Origin: an uncultured Roseateles sp.
GTDB taxonomy: Bacteria > Pseudomonadota > Gammaproteobacteria > Burkholderiales > Burkholderiaceae_C
Reading direction: 5' to 3'
Assembly: GCF_913777145.1 (NCBI RefSeq)
Contig: NZ_CAJYPS010000023.1
Location: forward strand, 124,001 to 188,000
DNA: 64,000 bases
Shown here in pieces: positions 8,320-19,190 of the stretch. Position numbers and translations under genes: made by a program. Position 1 is the stretch's first letter. Every line of letters starts with the position of its first letter. Below the pieces are notes generated by a model. It saw only the letters and a program-made list of their open reading frames with translations. It did no database searches and was not told the origin of the DNA.

Positions 8320-9174
8320 ATGAAATTCCAAGGTTCCGACCAGTACGTCGCCACCCCTGACCTCATGCTGGCCGTCAATGCGGCCGCCACCTTGCAACGC
8401 CCCCTGCTGATCAAGGGCGAGCCCGGCACCGGCAAGACCATGCTGGCCGAGGAAGTCGCCAGCGCGCTGGGCATGCCGCTGCTGCAGTGGCACATCAAGA
8501 GCACCACCAAGGCCCAGCAGGGTCTGTACGAGTACGACGCGGTCAGCCGGCTGCGCGACTCCCAGCTCGCCGGCATCGAGGGCAGCGAGCGGGTGCGCAA
8601 CATCGAGAACTACATCGTCAAGGGCGTGCTGTGGCAGGCCTTCGAGAGCGAGCAGCCGGTGGTGCTGCTGATCGACGAGATCGACAAGGCCGACATCGAA
8701 TTCCCCAACGATCTGCTGCGCGAGATCGACCGCATGGAGTTCTATGTCTACGAGACGCGCCAGCTGATCAAGGCGCGGCACCGGCCGCTGGTCATCATCA
8801 CGTCCAACAACGAAAAGGAGCTGCCCGACGCCTTCCTGCGCCGCTGCTTCTTCCACTACATCAAGTTCCCGGACGCCACGACGATGCAGCAGATCGTCAA
8901 CGTGCATTTCCCGACGCTGAAGTCCGACCTGCTGGGCGCGGCGCTGAAGAACTTCTACGACGTGCGCAACCTGCCCGGGCTGAAGAAGAAGCCCAGCACC
9001 TCGGAGCTGATCGACTGGCTCAAGCTGCTGATCGCCGAGGACGTGCCGGTGGATGCGCTGGCCGCCAAGGACGACAAGGTCGGCATCCCGCCGCTGGTGG
9101 GCGCGCTGCTGAAGAACGAGCAGGACCTGACCCTGTTCGAGAAGCTGGTCTTCATGCAGCGCAACAACCGCTGA
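8320..9174 (+). CDS. MoxR-type AAA+ ATPase
   Basis: 284 residues. Walker A is GEPGTGKT (33-40) and Walker B is LLIDEID; sensor and arginine-finger regions follow (ITSNNEKELPDAFLRRC). MoxR ATPases act as chaperones that mature or activate metalloenzymes and other complexes, usually with a partner VWA protein. Such a partner is encoded 3 kb downstream at 12200 on the same strand. The ATG at 8320 has AAGGA 4 nt upstream and gives the standard N-terminus; longer frames run into the promoter palindrome. Confidence 0.92.
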   Translation: MKFQGSDQYVATPDLMLAVNAAATLQRPLLIKGEPGTGKTMLAEEVASALGMPLLQWHIKSTTKAQQGLYEYDAVSRLRDSQLAGIEGSERVRNIENYIVKGVLWQAFESEQPVVLLIDEIDKADIEFPNDLLREIDRMEFYVYETRQLIKARHRPLVIITSNNEKELPDAFLRRCFFHYIKFPDATTMQQIVNVHFPTLKSDLLGAALKNFYDVRNLPGLKKKPSTSELIDWLKLLIAEDVPVDALAAKDDKVGIPPLVGALLKNEQDLTLFEKLVFMQRNNR

Positions 9175-9193
9175 TGGATAAACCCACCCCCTA

Positions 9194-9246
9194 CCGGCTC
9201 CGCCGACCCCCTCAAGGGGGCGCTGCCTATGGCCTGGCAAAGCCGG
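9194..9246. repeat. REP-like structured intergenic element
   Basis: Outer arms CCGGCT (9194-9199) and AGCCGG (9241-9246) enclose an inner hairpin CCCCCT / AGGGGG (9207-9220) and a short GCC-TAT-GGC hairpin, giving a cloverleaf-like fold. A related C5-TT-G7 core occurs at 24163-24176. I recall similar C-rich/G-rich elements scattered in this bacterial group, but cannot verify copy number from one window. Confidence 0.35.
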
Positions 9247-9294
9247 ATCCATGGCAGCTGCCCGGCAACACCGCAAGACACCACGGGAGTCCGA

Positions 9295-9516
9295 TTGCCA
9301 CGAACTGACCTCAACCGCGCGCTGCGCGAAGGGCTGGCCGATGCCATAGGCTTTGTCGGCGGCGCACTGGCCGGCTGGCAGCTGGGCCGCTGGCTGGGCG
9401 TGGACTTCGTCGCCAGCACCGAATGGAATGCCGCGCAGATCGGCGCGCTGATCCTCATCGTGGCCGGCTGCGGCGCCGGCCGCTGGCTGGCGCGGCGCCT
9501 GCTGCTGAAGGCCTGA
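9295..9516 (+). CDS. Small two-TM membrane protein of unknown function
   Basis: About 73 residues from a TTG start, or 95 from an upstream ATG at 9229. The protein has two hydrophobic segments (AIGFVGGALAGWQLGRWLG and AQIGALILIVAGCGAGRWLA) joined by a short acidic loop, and a basic C-terminus (RRLLLKA): a helical hairpin. I favour the TTG at 9295 because GGGAG lies 5 nt upstream and because the ATG at 9229 is inside the REP-like element. It sits between the MoxR gene and the acetyltransferase, same strand, 4 bp before the latter. No family recognised. Confidence 0.6.
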   Translation: MPRTDLNRALREGLADAIGFVGGALAGWQLGRWLGVDFVASTEWNAAQIGALILIVAGCGAGRWLARRLLLKA

Positions 9517-9520
9517 GGCC

Positions 9521-10129
9521 ATGGGCGGCCGCTTCCACCAGCCGGTCGCACCGGTCACGCTGGCGGCCGGCCCGCTGCGCCTGGTGCCGCTGACGTTGGA
9601 TCACGTGTCCGGCCTGCAGGCCGCGGCGGCCGACGGCGAGCTGTGGAACCTGCGCTTCACCAGCGTGCCCGAGCCGCAGGACACCGGCGCCTATGTGCAG
9701 GCCGCGCTGGACGGCCAGGCCGCTGGCCACCGCCTGCCCTTCGCGGTGCTGGACGCGGCTTCCGGCGAGGTGCTGGGCACGACCAGCTACCACGACATCG
9801 TGCCTGCGATCGCGCGGCTGGAGATCGGCTACACCTGGTATGCGCGCCGCGTGCAGCGCACGGCGGTCAACACCACCGCCAAGCTGCTGCTGCTCACCCA
9901 CGCCTTCGAGGCCCTGGGCGCCGCCGTGGTGGGCTGGCGCACCGACAACTTCAACCACGCGTCGCAACGCGCGATCGAGCGCCTGGGTGCCCGGCGCGAC
10001 GGCGTGCTGCGCCACCACGCACTGCGTCGCGACGGCACCGTGCGCGACACCGTGATGTACAGCCTGACCGCCGGCGAATGGCCCGAGGTCAAGGCCCACC
10101 TCCATTGGCAACTGAACCGCCCCCGCTGA
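9521..10129 (+). CDS. GNAT family N-acetyltransferase (RimJ/RimL-like)
   Basis: 202 residues, one GNAT domain. Recognisable parts are the N-terminal RLVPLTLDHVSGL, the central strand EVLGTTSYHDI with IEIGYTW-like motif (LEIGYTWYARRVQRT), and the acetyl-CoA region ending in NHASQRAIERLGA, the C-terminal signature of RimJ/RimL-type enzymes. It probably acetylates a protein N-terminus or small amine; the substrate is unknown. Its TGA directly abuts the ATG of the S9 peptidase, indicating coupled translation. Confidence 0.88.
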   Translation: MGGRFHQPVAPVTLAAGPLRLVPLTLDHVSGLQAAAADGELWNLRFTSVPEPQDTGAYVQAALDGQAAGHRLPFAVLDAASGEVLGTTSYHDIVPAIARLEIGYTWYARRVQRTAVNTTAKLLLLTHAFEALGAAVVGWRTDNFNHASQRAIERLGARRDGVLRHHALRRDGTVRDTVMYSLTAGEWPEVKAHLHWQLNRPR

Positions 10130-12127
<1,998 letters not shown>

Positions 12128-12199
12128 GCAAAACGCCCAGGCCGCCGGACGCACCCCGTCACAGCAGCCCGGGCCACACGCGCCCATAATCGACGCGCC

Positions 12200-13390
12200 A
12201 TGCTGATCCAGTTCTTCTACACGCTGCGCGCCGCCAAGCTCAAGGTGACGGTGCCCGAGTTCCTGACGCTGCTGGAAGCGCTGAAGGCGGGCGTCATCGC
12301 CGGCCCCGACCAGGGCGGCGCGGCCAGCCTGGACGACTTCTACCACCTGGCCCGCGCCGCGCTGGTCAAGGACGAGACCCAGTACGACAAGTTCGACCGT
12401 GCCTTCGCCGCCTACTTCAAGGGCGTGGAGATGCTGACCGACTTCAAGGCCGACGTGCCGCTGGACTGGCTGCGCAAGACGCTGGAGAACGAGCTCACGC
12501 CCGAGCAGAAGGCCGCGATAGCGGCCATGGGCTGGGATGAGCTGATGAAGACGCTCAAGGAGCGCCTGGAGGAACAGAAGGAACGCCACGAGGGCGGCAA
12601 CCGCTGGATAGGCACGGGCGGCACCAGCCCCTTCGGCAACGGCGGCTACAACCCGGCCGGCGTGCGCATAGGCGGCAAGGGCGGCCAGCGGTCCGCCGTC
12701 AAGGTGTGGGAGCAGCGCGCCTACCGCGACTACGACGACACGCTGGAGCTGGGCACGCGCAACATCAAGGTCGCGCTGCGCCGGCTGCGCCGCTTTGCGC
12801 GCGAGGGGTCAGAGCTTGAGCTGGACCTGGACGGCACCATCCACGGCACGGCCGCCAACGCTGGCCTGCTGGACATCCGGCTGCGCCCGGAGCGCCACAA
12901 CAAGGTCAAGGTGCTGCTGCTGATGGACGTGGGCGGCACCATGGACGAGCACATCCACCGCGTGGAGGAGCTGTTCTCTGCCTGCAAGAGCGAGTTCAAG
13001 CATCTGGAGTTCTATTACTTCCACAACTGCGTCTACGACTTCGTGTGGAAGAACAACCGCCGCCGCTTCGCCGAGAAGCTCAACACCTGGGACCTGATCC
13101 GCAAGTACAACAAGGACTACAAGCTGATCTTCGTCGGCGACGCGACCATGAGCCCCTATGAGATCCTGCAGGCCGGCGGCAGCGTCGAATACAACAACGA
13201 GGAAACCGGCGCCGAATGGCTGCAGCGGCTCACCCACGCCTTCCCCAAGTACGCCTGGATCAACCCCGAGCCGCAGGGGGTCTGGCAGTACCGGCAGAGC
13301 ATCGCGCTGATCCAGCAGCTGATGCAGCAGCGCATGTTCCCGCTGTCGCTGGCCGGCCTCGAAGGGGCGATGCGGCTGCTGAGCAAATGA
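12200..13390 (+). CDS. VWA domain-containing (CoxE-like) protein
   Basis: 396 residues. The N-terminal half is a charged helical region (FFYTLRAAKLKVTVPEFL) typical of CoxE-like proteins. A von Willebrand A fold follows from about residue 235. Its MIDAS motif is MDVGGTMDEH (Asp243), where canonical DxSxS is replaced by DVGGT, so metal binding may be altered. These proteins pair with MoxR ATPases, and one is encoded at 8320. The last four bases ATGA overlap the start of tamA. CATAAT at 12187-12192 is a possible -10 element, so the gene may also have its own promoter. Confidence 0.88.
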   Translation: MLIQFFYTLRAAKLKVTVPEFLTLLEALKAGVIAGPDQGGAASLDDFYHLARAALVKDETQYDKFDRAFAAYFKGVEMLTDFKADVPLDWLRKTLENELTPEQKAAIAAMGWDELMKTLKERLEEQKERHEGGNRWIGTGGTSPFGNGGYNPAGVRIGGKGGQRSAVKVWEQRAYRDYDDTLELGTRNIKVALRRLRRFAREGSELELDLDGTIHGTAANAGLLDIRLRPERHNKVKVLLLMDVGGTMDEHIHRVEELFSACKSEFKHLEFYYFHNCVYDFVWKNNRRRFAEKLNTWDLIRKYNKDYKLIFVGDATMSPYEILQAGGSVEYNNEETGAEWLQRLTHAFPKYAWINPEPQGVWQYRQSIALIQQLMQQRMFPLSLAGLEGAMRLLSK

Positions 13391-15234
13391 CCGGCGTCGC
13401 CGCGCGCCTGGCCGCCCTGCTGCTGGCGGCCCTGCTGTCGGCCTGCGCGACCCGCCAGCCCGGCCCGGAAGCCGCCCCGGCCGCGCCCGCAGCCTCGGCG
13501 GCCACGGACGGCGACAGCGACGGCCAGGCCTACCGGCTGGACATACGCGTCGACGAGGACCCGGGCGGCGCCTTGAGCGCGCTGCTCAACCAGCACCTGG
13601 ACCTGGCCCGCTACCGTGCCAGCTCGGCCGCGCTGAACCGCAGCGAGCTGGCCCGCCTGATCGCCGCCACGCCGGCCCAGGCCCAGTCGCTGCTGGAGAC
13701 CGAGGGCTTCTTCAACGCCCAGGTCCAGGCCCGCCGCGACGACATTGCCGACAGCGGTGAGGAGGCCCGCGTGCGCGTGGACGTGAACGCCGGCCCGCGC
13801 ACCCGCGTGGCCGAGCTGCAGCTGGACTTCCAGGAAGGCCTGGCGGCCGAGGACGCGCAGGCGCTGCGCGACAGCCTGCGCCGCGCCTGGCCGCTGCCCC
13901 AGGGCGCGGCGTTCACGCAGTCGCAATGGGCGGCCGGCAAGAACGACCTGCTGGTGCGCGCCCGCACCGGCGGCTTTCCGCTGGCGCACTGGCGCGACAC
14001 CCAGGCCCGGGTCGATCCCGACACCCATGAGGCCCGCCTGGAGCTGGTGATGGACAGCGGTGCCCGCGCCCGCCTGGGCGAGCTGCGCATCGACGGCCTG
14101 GAGCGCCAGAGCCGCCAGACCGTGGAGCGCCTGGCCGGCTTCGACACCGGCGACGGCTACACCGAGCAGCGCCTGGCCGAGTTCCAGGAGCGCCTGGCCA
14201 AGACCCAGCTGTTCGACGCGGTGCGGGTGCAGCTGCTGACCGACAGCCCCGACGACCAGGGCCGCTACCCGGTGCAGGTCACGCTGCGCGAGGCCCAGTT
14301 GCAGCAGGCGACCTTCGCACTGGGCTACAACGCCAACACCGGCCAGCACATCAGCGTGGAACACCTGCACCGCCGCCCCTTCGGCCTGCCGCTGCGCGCA
14401 CGCAGCAAGCTCAACCTGGGCCGCGACACCCGCGGCGCCGAGTTCGAGATCAGCTCCCACCCCCAGCCCGACCTGCACCGCAGCATCGCGTCCATGCAGT
14501 ACGAGCAGGACCGCAGCGGCGGCCAGGACGACACCAACCTCAGCCTGCGCCTGGGCCGGCTCTACGAGGCCACGCAGGACGAGCGCCTCAGCTATGTGGA
14601 GCTGCTGCGCTCGCGCGAGACCATTGCCGGCGCGGTCAGCAACAGCCATGCGGTGTCCATCAACCAGCAATGGATACGCCGCCGCCTGGACAGCACGCTG
14701 CTGCCCACCGACGGCCACCAGGGCCTGGCGCTGGTGGGTGTGGGCATGGCGGACGCGTCCGACGCCAGCCGCGGCGTGTTCGGCCGCCTGCAGCTCAAGC
14801 TGGGCGCCTACAAGCCGCTGGGCCTGCACTGGTACGGCAGCGCGCGCGCGGAAATGGCCCAGGTCGTCACGTCCGACCGCGTCGGCGTGCCCGAGAAGCT
14901 GCTGCTGCGCGCCGGCGGCGACGACTCGGTGCGCGGCTACGGCTACAACACGCTGGGCCCGCAGCGCAATGGCGTGACCGTGGGCGGCCGCGTGCTGGCC
15001 ACCGGCAGCCTGGAGATCGCCCGGCCGTTCACGCTCAGCCTGCCCAGCCTGTGGGGCGCGCTGTTCGTGGATGCCGGCAATGCCGCGCCGCGCTGGCAGG
15101 ACTACCGCCCCGTGATCGGCTGGGGTGCGGGCGTGCGCTGGCGCAGCCCCGTGGGCCCGCTGCGGGTGGACCTGGCACGCGCGCAGGAAACCGGCAAATG
15201 GCGCCTGCACTTCAGCGTGGGCATCGCACTGTGA
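13387..15234 (+). CDS. tamA: TamA-like Omp85 outer-membrane assembly protein with a lipobox
   Basis: 615 residues. After a signal peptide come POTRA-type repeats (about 50-300, e.g. GARARLGELRIDGLER) and a C-terminal 16-strand Omp85 barrel, with the L6-type motif RAGGDDSVRGYGYNT, and ending VDLARAQETGKWRLHFSVGIAL. With TamB it forms the TAM translocation and assembly module that inserts outer-membrane proteins. The signal peptide ends LLSAC, a lipobox-like site with Cys20, unusual for a proteobacterial TamA. The ATG overlaps the VWA gene stop (ATGA) and the stop overlaps the tamB ATG by one base, so translation of all three is probably coupled. Confidence 0.9.
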   Translation: MTGVAARLAALLLAALLSACATRQPGPEAAPAAPAASAATDGDSDGQAYRLDIRVDEDPGGALSALLNQHLDLARYRASSAALNRSELARLIAATPAQAQSLLETEGFFNAQVQARRDDIADSGEEARVRVDVNAGPRTRVAELQLDFQEGLAAEDAQALRDSLRRAWPLPQGAAFTQSQWAAGKNDLLVRARTGGFPLAHWRDTQARVDPDTHEARLELVMDSGARARLGELRIDGLERQSRQTVERLAGFDTGDGYTEQRLAEFQERLAKTQLFDAVRVQLLTDSPDDQGRYPVQVTLREAQLQQATFALGYNANTGQHISVEHLHRRPFGLPLRARSKLNLGRDTRGAEFEISSHPQPDLHRSIASMQYEQDRSGGQDDTNLSLRLGRLYEATQDERLSYVELLRSRETIAGAVSNSHAVSINQQWIRRRLDSTLLPTDGHQGLALVGVGMADASDASRGVFGRLQLKLGAYKPLGLHWYGSARAEMAQVVTSDRVGVPEKLLLRAGGDDSVRGYGYNTLGPQRNGVTVGGRVLATGSLEIARPFTLSLPSLWGALFVDAGNAAPRWQDYRPVIGWGAGVRWRSPVGPLRVDLARAQETGKWRLHFSVGIAL

Positions 15235-18200
15235 TGACGCCCGCCACCCCGCCCTCCCCCGCACCGCGGCCACACCGGCGGCGCCTCGCGCTGCTGCTGG
15301 CGCTGGCCGCCGGCCTGGTGCTGGCACTGGCCGCCGTGATCGCGGGCCTGGGCTGGACGCTCAAGACGCCGGCCGGCAGCGCCTGGCTGCTGGGCCAGCT
15401 GCAGCAGCGCGTGCCCGGCCTGGTGGTGCACGACGCCCAGGGCCCGCTGCTGGGCGACTTCTCCGCCCGCGAGCTGCGCGTGGACTGGGGTTCGGGCCAG
15501 CTGCAACTGCTCAACCTGCGCTGGCAGGGCCTGCAGGCGCAGCCGCTGACGCTGAGCCTGCAGGCACGCCGCCTGACGGCCGACAGCGCGCGCCTCACGC
15601 TGCAGCCCAGCGACACACCCAGCAGCGCGCCCACCGACCTCTCGCTGCCGGTGCAGCTGGTGCTGGACAGCGTGCAGCTCGGCCGCCTGGACATCAGCGG
15701 CCAGGCGCTGCTGACCGGCCTGCAGGGCCGGGTGCGCCTGGCCCGTGAGGGCGAGCACCAGATCGACCTGCAGGCACTGCGCTGGCAGCAGCTGGGCCTG
15801 CGCGGCAGCCTGCGCGTGGGCACGCAGGCGCCGCTGGTCACCCATGTGCAGCTGGACCTGGGCTCCACCGAGGGCGCCGACTTCACCTGGCGCGGCCAGG
15901 CCCGCGCGGACGGCCCGCTGGCCACGCTCAAGCTGCATGCCGAGCTGCAGGCCCAGCGCCAGACGCTGAAGCTGGACGCCCAGGTCCTGCCCTTCGAGGC
16001 CTGGCCGCTGCGCACGCTGGACGCTCATGCGCAAGACCTGGACCTTGCCGCCCTGCATGCGGACTGGCCGCGCAGTGCGCTCAGCGGCCAGGTTCACCTC
16101 AGCGCCGGCGCCGCCGATGCCGAGGCCCAGCTGGCGCTGGAGCTGCACAACGCCGCCGCCGGCCGCTGGGACCAGGGCCGGCTGCCGGTGCAGACGCTGC
16201 AGCTGGCGCTCAGCGGCCGGCCCGACCAGCCCACGCAGCTGCGCCTCACCCAGCTGCAGGCCGAGCTCAGCGGCGGCGCGCGCATCAGCGGCCTGGGCCG
16301 CCACGAGGCGGACGGCCGCTGGCAGCTGCAGGCCCAGGTCCAGGGCCTGCGCCCCGAGGCGCTGGACGGCCGCGCCACCGCCGCGCGGCTGGACGGCCCG
16401 CTGCAGCTCGAAGGCGGCGGCGGCCGGCCGCTCGCGGCCCGGCTGGACCTGGCCGGCCAGGTCGCGCGCCAGCCGCTGCAGCTGCAGGCCCGGCTGCAGG
16501 GCCAGGCCCAGCGCTGGGACGTGCAGTCGCTGCGCCTGCAGGCCGGCGGCGCCGAGCTGACGCTGCAGGGCCAGCTGGACCTGGCCGGCCGCGCCGACCT
16601 GCAACTGCACATGCGCGAGCTGGACCCGCGCCTGCTGTGGCGCGGCGCCCCCGACTCGGCCTGGGCCCGCCTGCCCGAGCCCACGCGGCTGAACGCCGAC
16701 GCCACGCTCAAGCTGCAGGGCCGCAGCCTGGCCACGCTGAGCGGCCGGCTGGACGCGACGCTGCCGCCCAGCCGGCTCGCGGGCCTGGCGCTGCAGGGCC
16801 AGGTCTTGCTCGCGCGCGAGCCGGCCAGCGCGCCGGCCCGCTTCGAGCTGCAGGCCGAGCTGGGCAGCAGCCGGGTGCAGACCCAGGGCTCGCTGCAGGG
16901 CCTGCCCCAGGCACCGTCGGCCCGGGGCCAGATCAAACTGCAGGCGCGCGCGCTGCAGGAGCTCAAGCCGCTGCTGGCGCTGTTCGCACAGCCCGCCCCC
17001 GCCGGCCAGGCCGATCTGGACGGCGAGTTCCAGCTCATGCACGACGCCCGCAACGGCTGGCAGCTGGGCAGCCAGGGGCAGCTGAGGCTCAGCGGCGTGT
17101 CGCTGCAGCCGCTGGAACTCACCCAGGCCGAGCTGCGCTGGACGCTGCCGCTGGCGCCCGGCGGCGACGGCCCGCTGGCGCTGCAGGTCCAGTTGCTGGG
17201 CCTGCGCCACCCGCAGGCGCGGCTGGACCGGCTGCAGCTGCAGTTGCAGGGCCTGCGCAGCGCCCACAAGCTCAGCCTCAGCACCGAGGGCCGACTGCCC
17301 GCGCCGCTGGGCCGTGGCGGCCCGGACTGGCAGCTCAGCGCCCGCGCCGAGGCCAGCGGCCGCTGGGACGTGGCCGGCGGCTGGCAGGGCCGCATCGCCC
17401 GGCTGCAGCTGGGCCCGCTGCGCCCCGGCCTGCCGGCGCTGCTGGACGCCAGCGACCTGACGCTGCAGCTCGGGCCCGAGCCCAGCCTCAGCCTGGCGCC
17501 CGGCCGCGCCGAGCTGGGCGGCGCCTTCGTCAGCTGGCAGGCGTTGAACTGGCGCGGCGGCGATGCGCCGCGCGCCGAGCTCAAGCTGCAGCTGGAGTCG
17601 CTGTCCGCCGCGCCCTGGCTGGCGCGCTGGCAGCCCGAGTTCGGCTGGGGCGGCGACCTGCGCGTGGCCGGCCATGCGGACCTGCTGCTGACCGACCGCC
17701 TCAGCGGCGAACTGCTGCTGGAACGCCAGCAGGGCGACCTGCAGGTGACCGACGAACTCGGCGCCCACCCGCTGCGCCTGACCGACCTGCGCCTGGCCGC
17801 CAGCGTGCGCGACGGGGTCTGGCAGGTCGCCCAGGGCCTGGCCGGTGCCGACCTGGGCAGCCTGGCCGGCGCGGTCACGCTGCGCCCCGGCGGCGCCTGG
17901 CCGGACGCTGCCACGCCCATGGAGGGCGTGCTGCAGGCCAATGTGGCCAAGCTGTCCAACTGGGGCGTGTGGGTGCCGGCCGGCTGGCGCGTGGGCGGGC
18001 AGCTGGCCGCCGAGGTGCAGCTGGGCGGCCGCCTGGGCGCGCCCGAGCTGCGCGGCCAGGCCCAGGGGCAAGACCTGGCCCTGCGCCATCTGCTGTACGG
18101 CGTGGACTTCAACAGCGGCCGTTTCCTGCTGGCGCTGAACGGCCAGCAGGCCGAACTCAAGCAGCTGGAGGCGCGCGGCGGCGACGGCTGGCTGCGCGCC

Positions 18201-19184
18201 TCCGGCCAGGCCCAGCTGGGCGAACAACCCCAGGCCCGGCTGCAGTTCAGCGCCGACAAGCTGCGCCTGCTGTCGCGGGTGGACCGGCGCATCGTCGCCA
18301 GCGGCGAGGCCAGCCTGGCGCTGGACCGCCAGGGCCTGACCCTGGACGGCCAGCTGCGTGCCGACGAGGGGCTGATCGACGTCAGCCAGGCCGACGCCCC
18401 CGCGCTGGCGGACGACGTGCAGGTGCTGCGCGGCCGCCAGCCCGGCACGCCGGCCGCGGCGCCGGCCAGCCGCCAGCGCCTGGATGTGAAGCTGGGGCTG
18501 GACTTCGGCCGCGACTTCAAGCTGCGCGGCCGCGGCCTGGCGGCCACGGTGCGCGGCCAGCTGCAGCTCACCCAGCAGGGCACGCCGCCGCCGCGCCTGA
18601 CCGGGCGGCTCAGCGTGGCCGGCGGCCAGTACGCGGCCTATGGCCAGAAGCTGGAGATAGAGCGCGGCGACCTGAGCTTCACCGGCGCGCTGGACAACCC
18701 GGCGCTGGACCTGCTGGCCGTGCGCCCCAACCTGGACACGCGCGTGGGCGTGCGGGTCAGCGGCACGGCGCTGTCGCCGCGTGTGAGCCTGTATTCCGAG
18801 CCCGAGATGGCCGACACCGACAAGCTCTCCTGGCTGCTGCTGGGCCGCGGCCCGGACGGCCTGGGCCGCACCGACACCGCGCTGCTGCAGCGCGCCGCGG
18901 TGGCGCTGCTGGCCGGCGAGGGCGAGGGCCTGACCGGTCGCGCGATCAAGGGCCTGGGGCTGGACGAGCTGTCGCTGGGCCAGGCCGAGGACGACACCCG
19001 CGCCACCATCGTGCGCCTGGGCAAGCAGCTGTCACGCCACTGGTATGTGGGCTACGAGCGCAGCCTCAACGCCACCACCGGCAGCTGGCAGCTGATCTAC
19101 CGCATCGCCCAGCGCTTCACGCTGCGCGCCCAGTCCGGCGACGACAACGCCCTCGACCTCATCTGGCAATGGAAATGGGACTGA
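15234..19184 (+). CDS. tamB: TamB-like inner-membrane-anchored translocation/assembly protein
   Basis: 1316 residues. One N-terminal membrane anchor (LALLLALAAGLVLALAAVIAGLGW) is followed by a very long, Leu/Gln-rich repetitive beta region typical of AsmA-like lipid-bridging proteins. The C-terminal TamB/DUF490 domain (about 1000-1316) includes YAAYGQKLEIERGDLSFTG, LSWLLLGRGPDG and the terminal DLIWQWKWD. It spans the periplasm and works with TamA in outer-membrane protein insertion and probably phospholipid transport. Start at 15234 (MTPATPP), overlapping the tamA stop by one base. A 77-bp hairpin repeat array begins 6 bp after its stop. Confidence 0.92.
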   Translation: MTPATPPSPAPRPHRRRLALLLALAAGLVLALAAVIAGLGWTLKTPAGSAWLLGQLQQRVPGLVVHDAQGPLLGDFSARELRVDWGSGQLQLLNLRWQGLQAQPLTLSLQARRLTADSARLTLQPSDTPSSAPTDLSLPVQLVLDSVQLGRLDISGQALLTGLQGRVRLAREGEHQIDLQALRWQQLGLRGSLRVGTQAPLVTHVQLDLGSTEGADFTWRGQARADGPLATLKLHAELQAQRQTLKLDAQVLPFEAWPLRTLDAHAQDLDLAALHADWPRSALSGQVHLSAGAADAEAQLALELHNAAAGRWDQGRLPVQTLQLALSGRPDQPTQLRLTQLQAELSGGARISGLGRHEADGRWQLQAQVQGLRPEALDGRATAARLDGPLQLEGGGGRPLAARLDLAGQVARQPLQLQARLQGQAQRWDVQSLRLQAGGAELTLQGQLDLAGRADLQLHMRELDPRLLWRGAPDSAWARLPEPTRLNADATLKLQGRSLATLSGRLDATLPPSRLAGLALQGQVLLAREPASAPARFELQAELGSSRVQTQGSLQGLPQAPSARGQIKLQARALQELKPLLALFAQPAPAGQADLDGEFQLMHDARNGWQLGSQGQLRLSGVSLQPLELTQAELRWTLPLAPGGDGPLALQVQLLGLRHPQARLDRLQLQLQGLRSAHKLSLSTEGRLPAPLGRGGPDWQLSARAEASGRWDVAGGWQGRIARLQLGPLRPGLPALLDASDLTLQLGPEPSLSLAPGRAELGGAFVSWQALNWRGGDAPRAELKLQLESLSAAPWLARWQPEFGWGGDLRVAGHADLLLTDRLSGELLLERQQGDLQVTDELGAHPLRLTDLRLAASVRDGVWQVAQGLAGADLGSLAGAVTLRPGGAWPDAATPMEGVLQANVAKLSNWGVWVPAGWRVGGQLAAEVQLGGRLGAPELRGQAQGQDLALRHLLYGVDFNSGRFLLALNGQQAELKQLEARGGDGWLRASGQAQLGEQPQARLQFSADKLRLLSRVDRRIVASGEASLALDRQGLTLDGQLRADEGLIDVSQADAPALADDVQVLRGRQPGTPAAAPASRQRLDVKLGLDFGRDFKLRGRGLAATVRGQLQLTQQGTPPPRLTGRLSVAGGQYAAYGQKLEIERGDLSFTGALDNPALDLLAVRPNLDTRVGVRVSGTALSPRVSLYSEPEMADTDKLSWLLLGRGPDGLGRTDTALLQRAAVALLAGEGEGLTGRAIKGLGLDELSLGQAEDDTRATIVRLGKQLSRHWYVGYERSLNATTGSWQLIYRIAQRFTLRAQSGDDNALDLIWQWKWD

Positions 19185-19190
19185 ACCACG

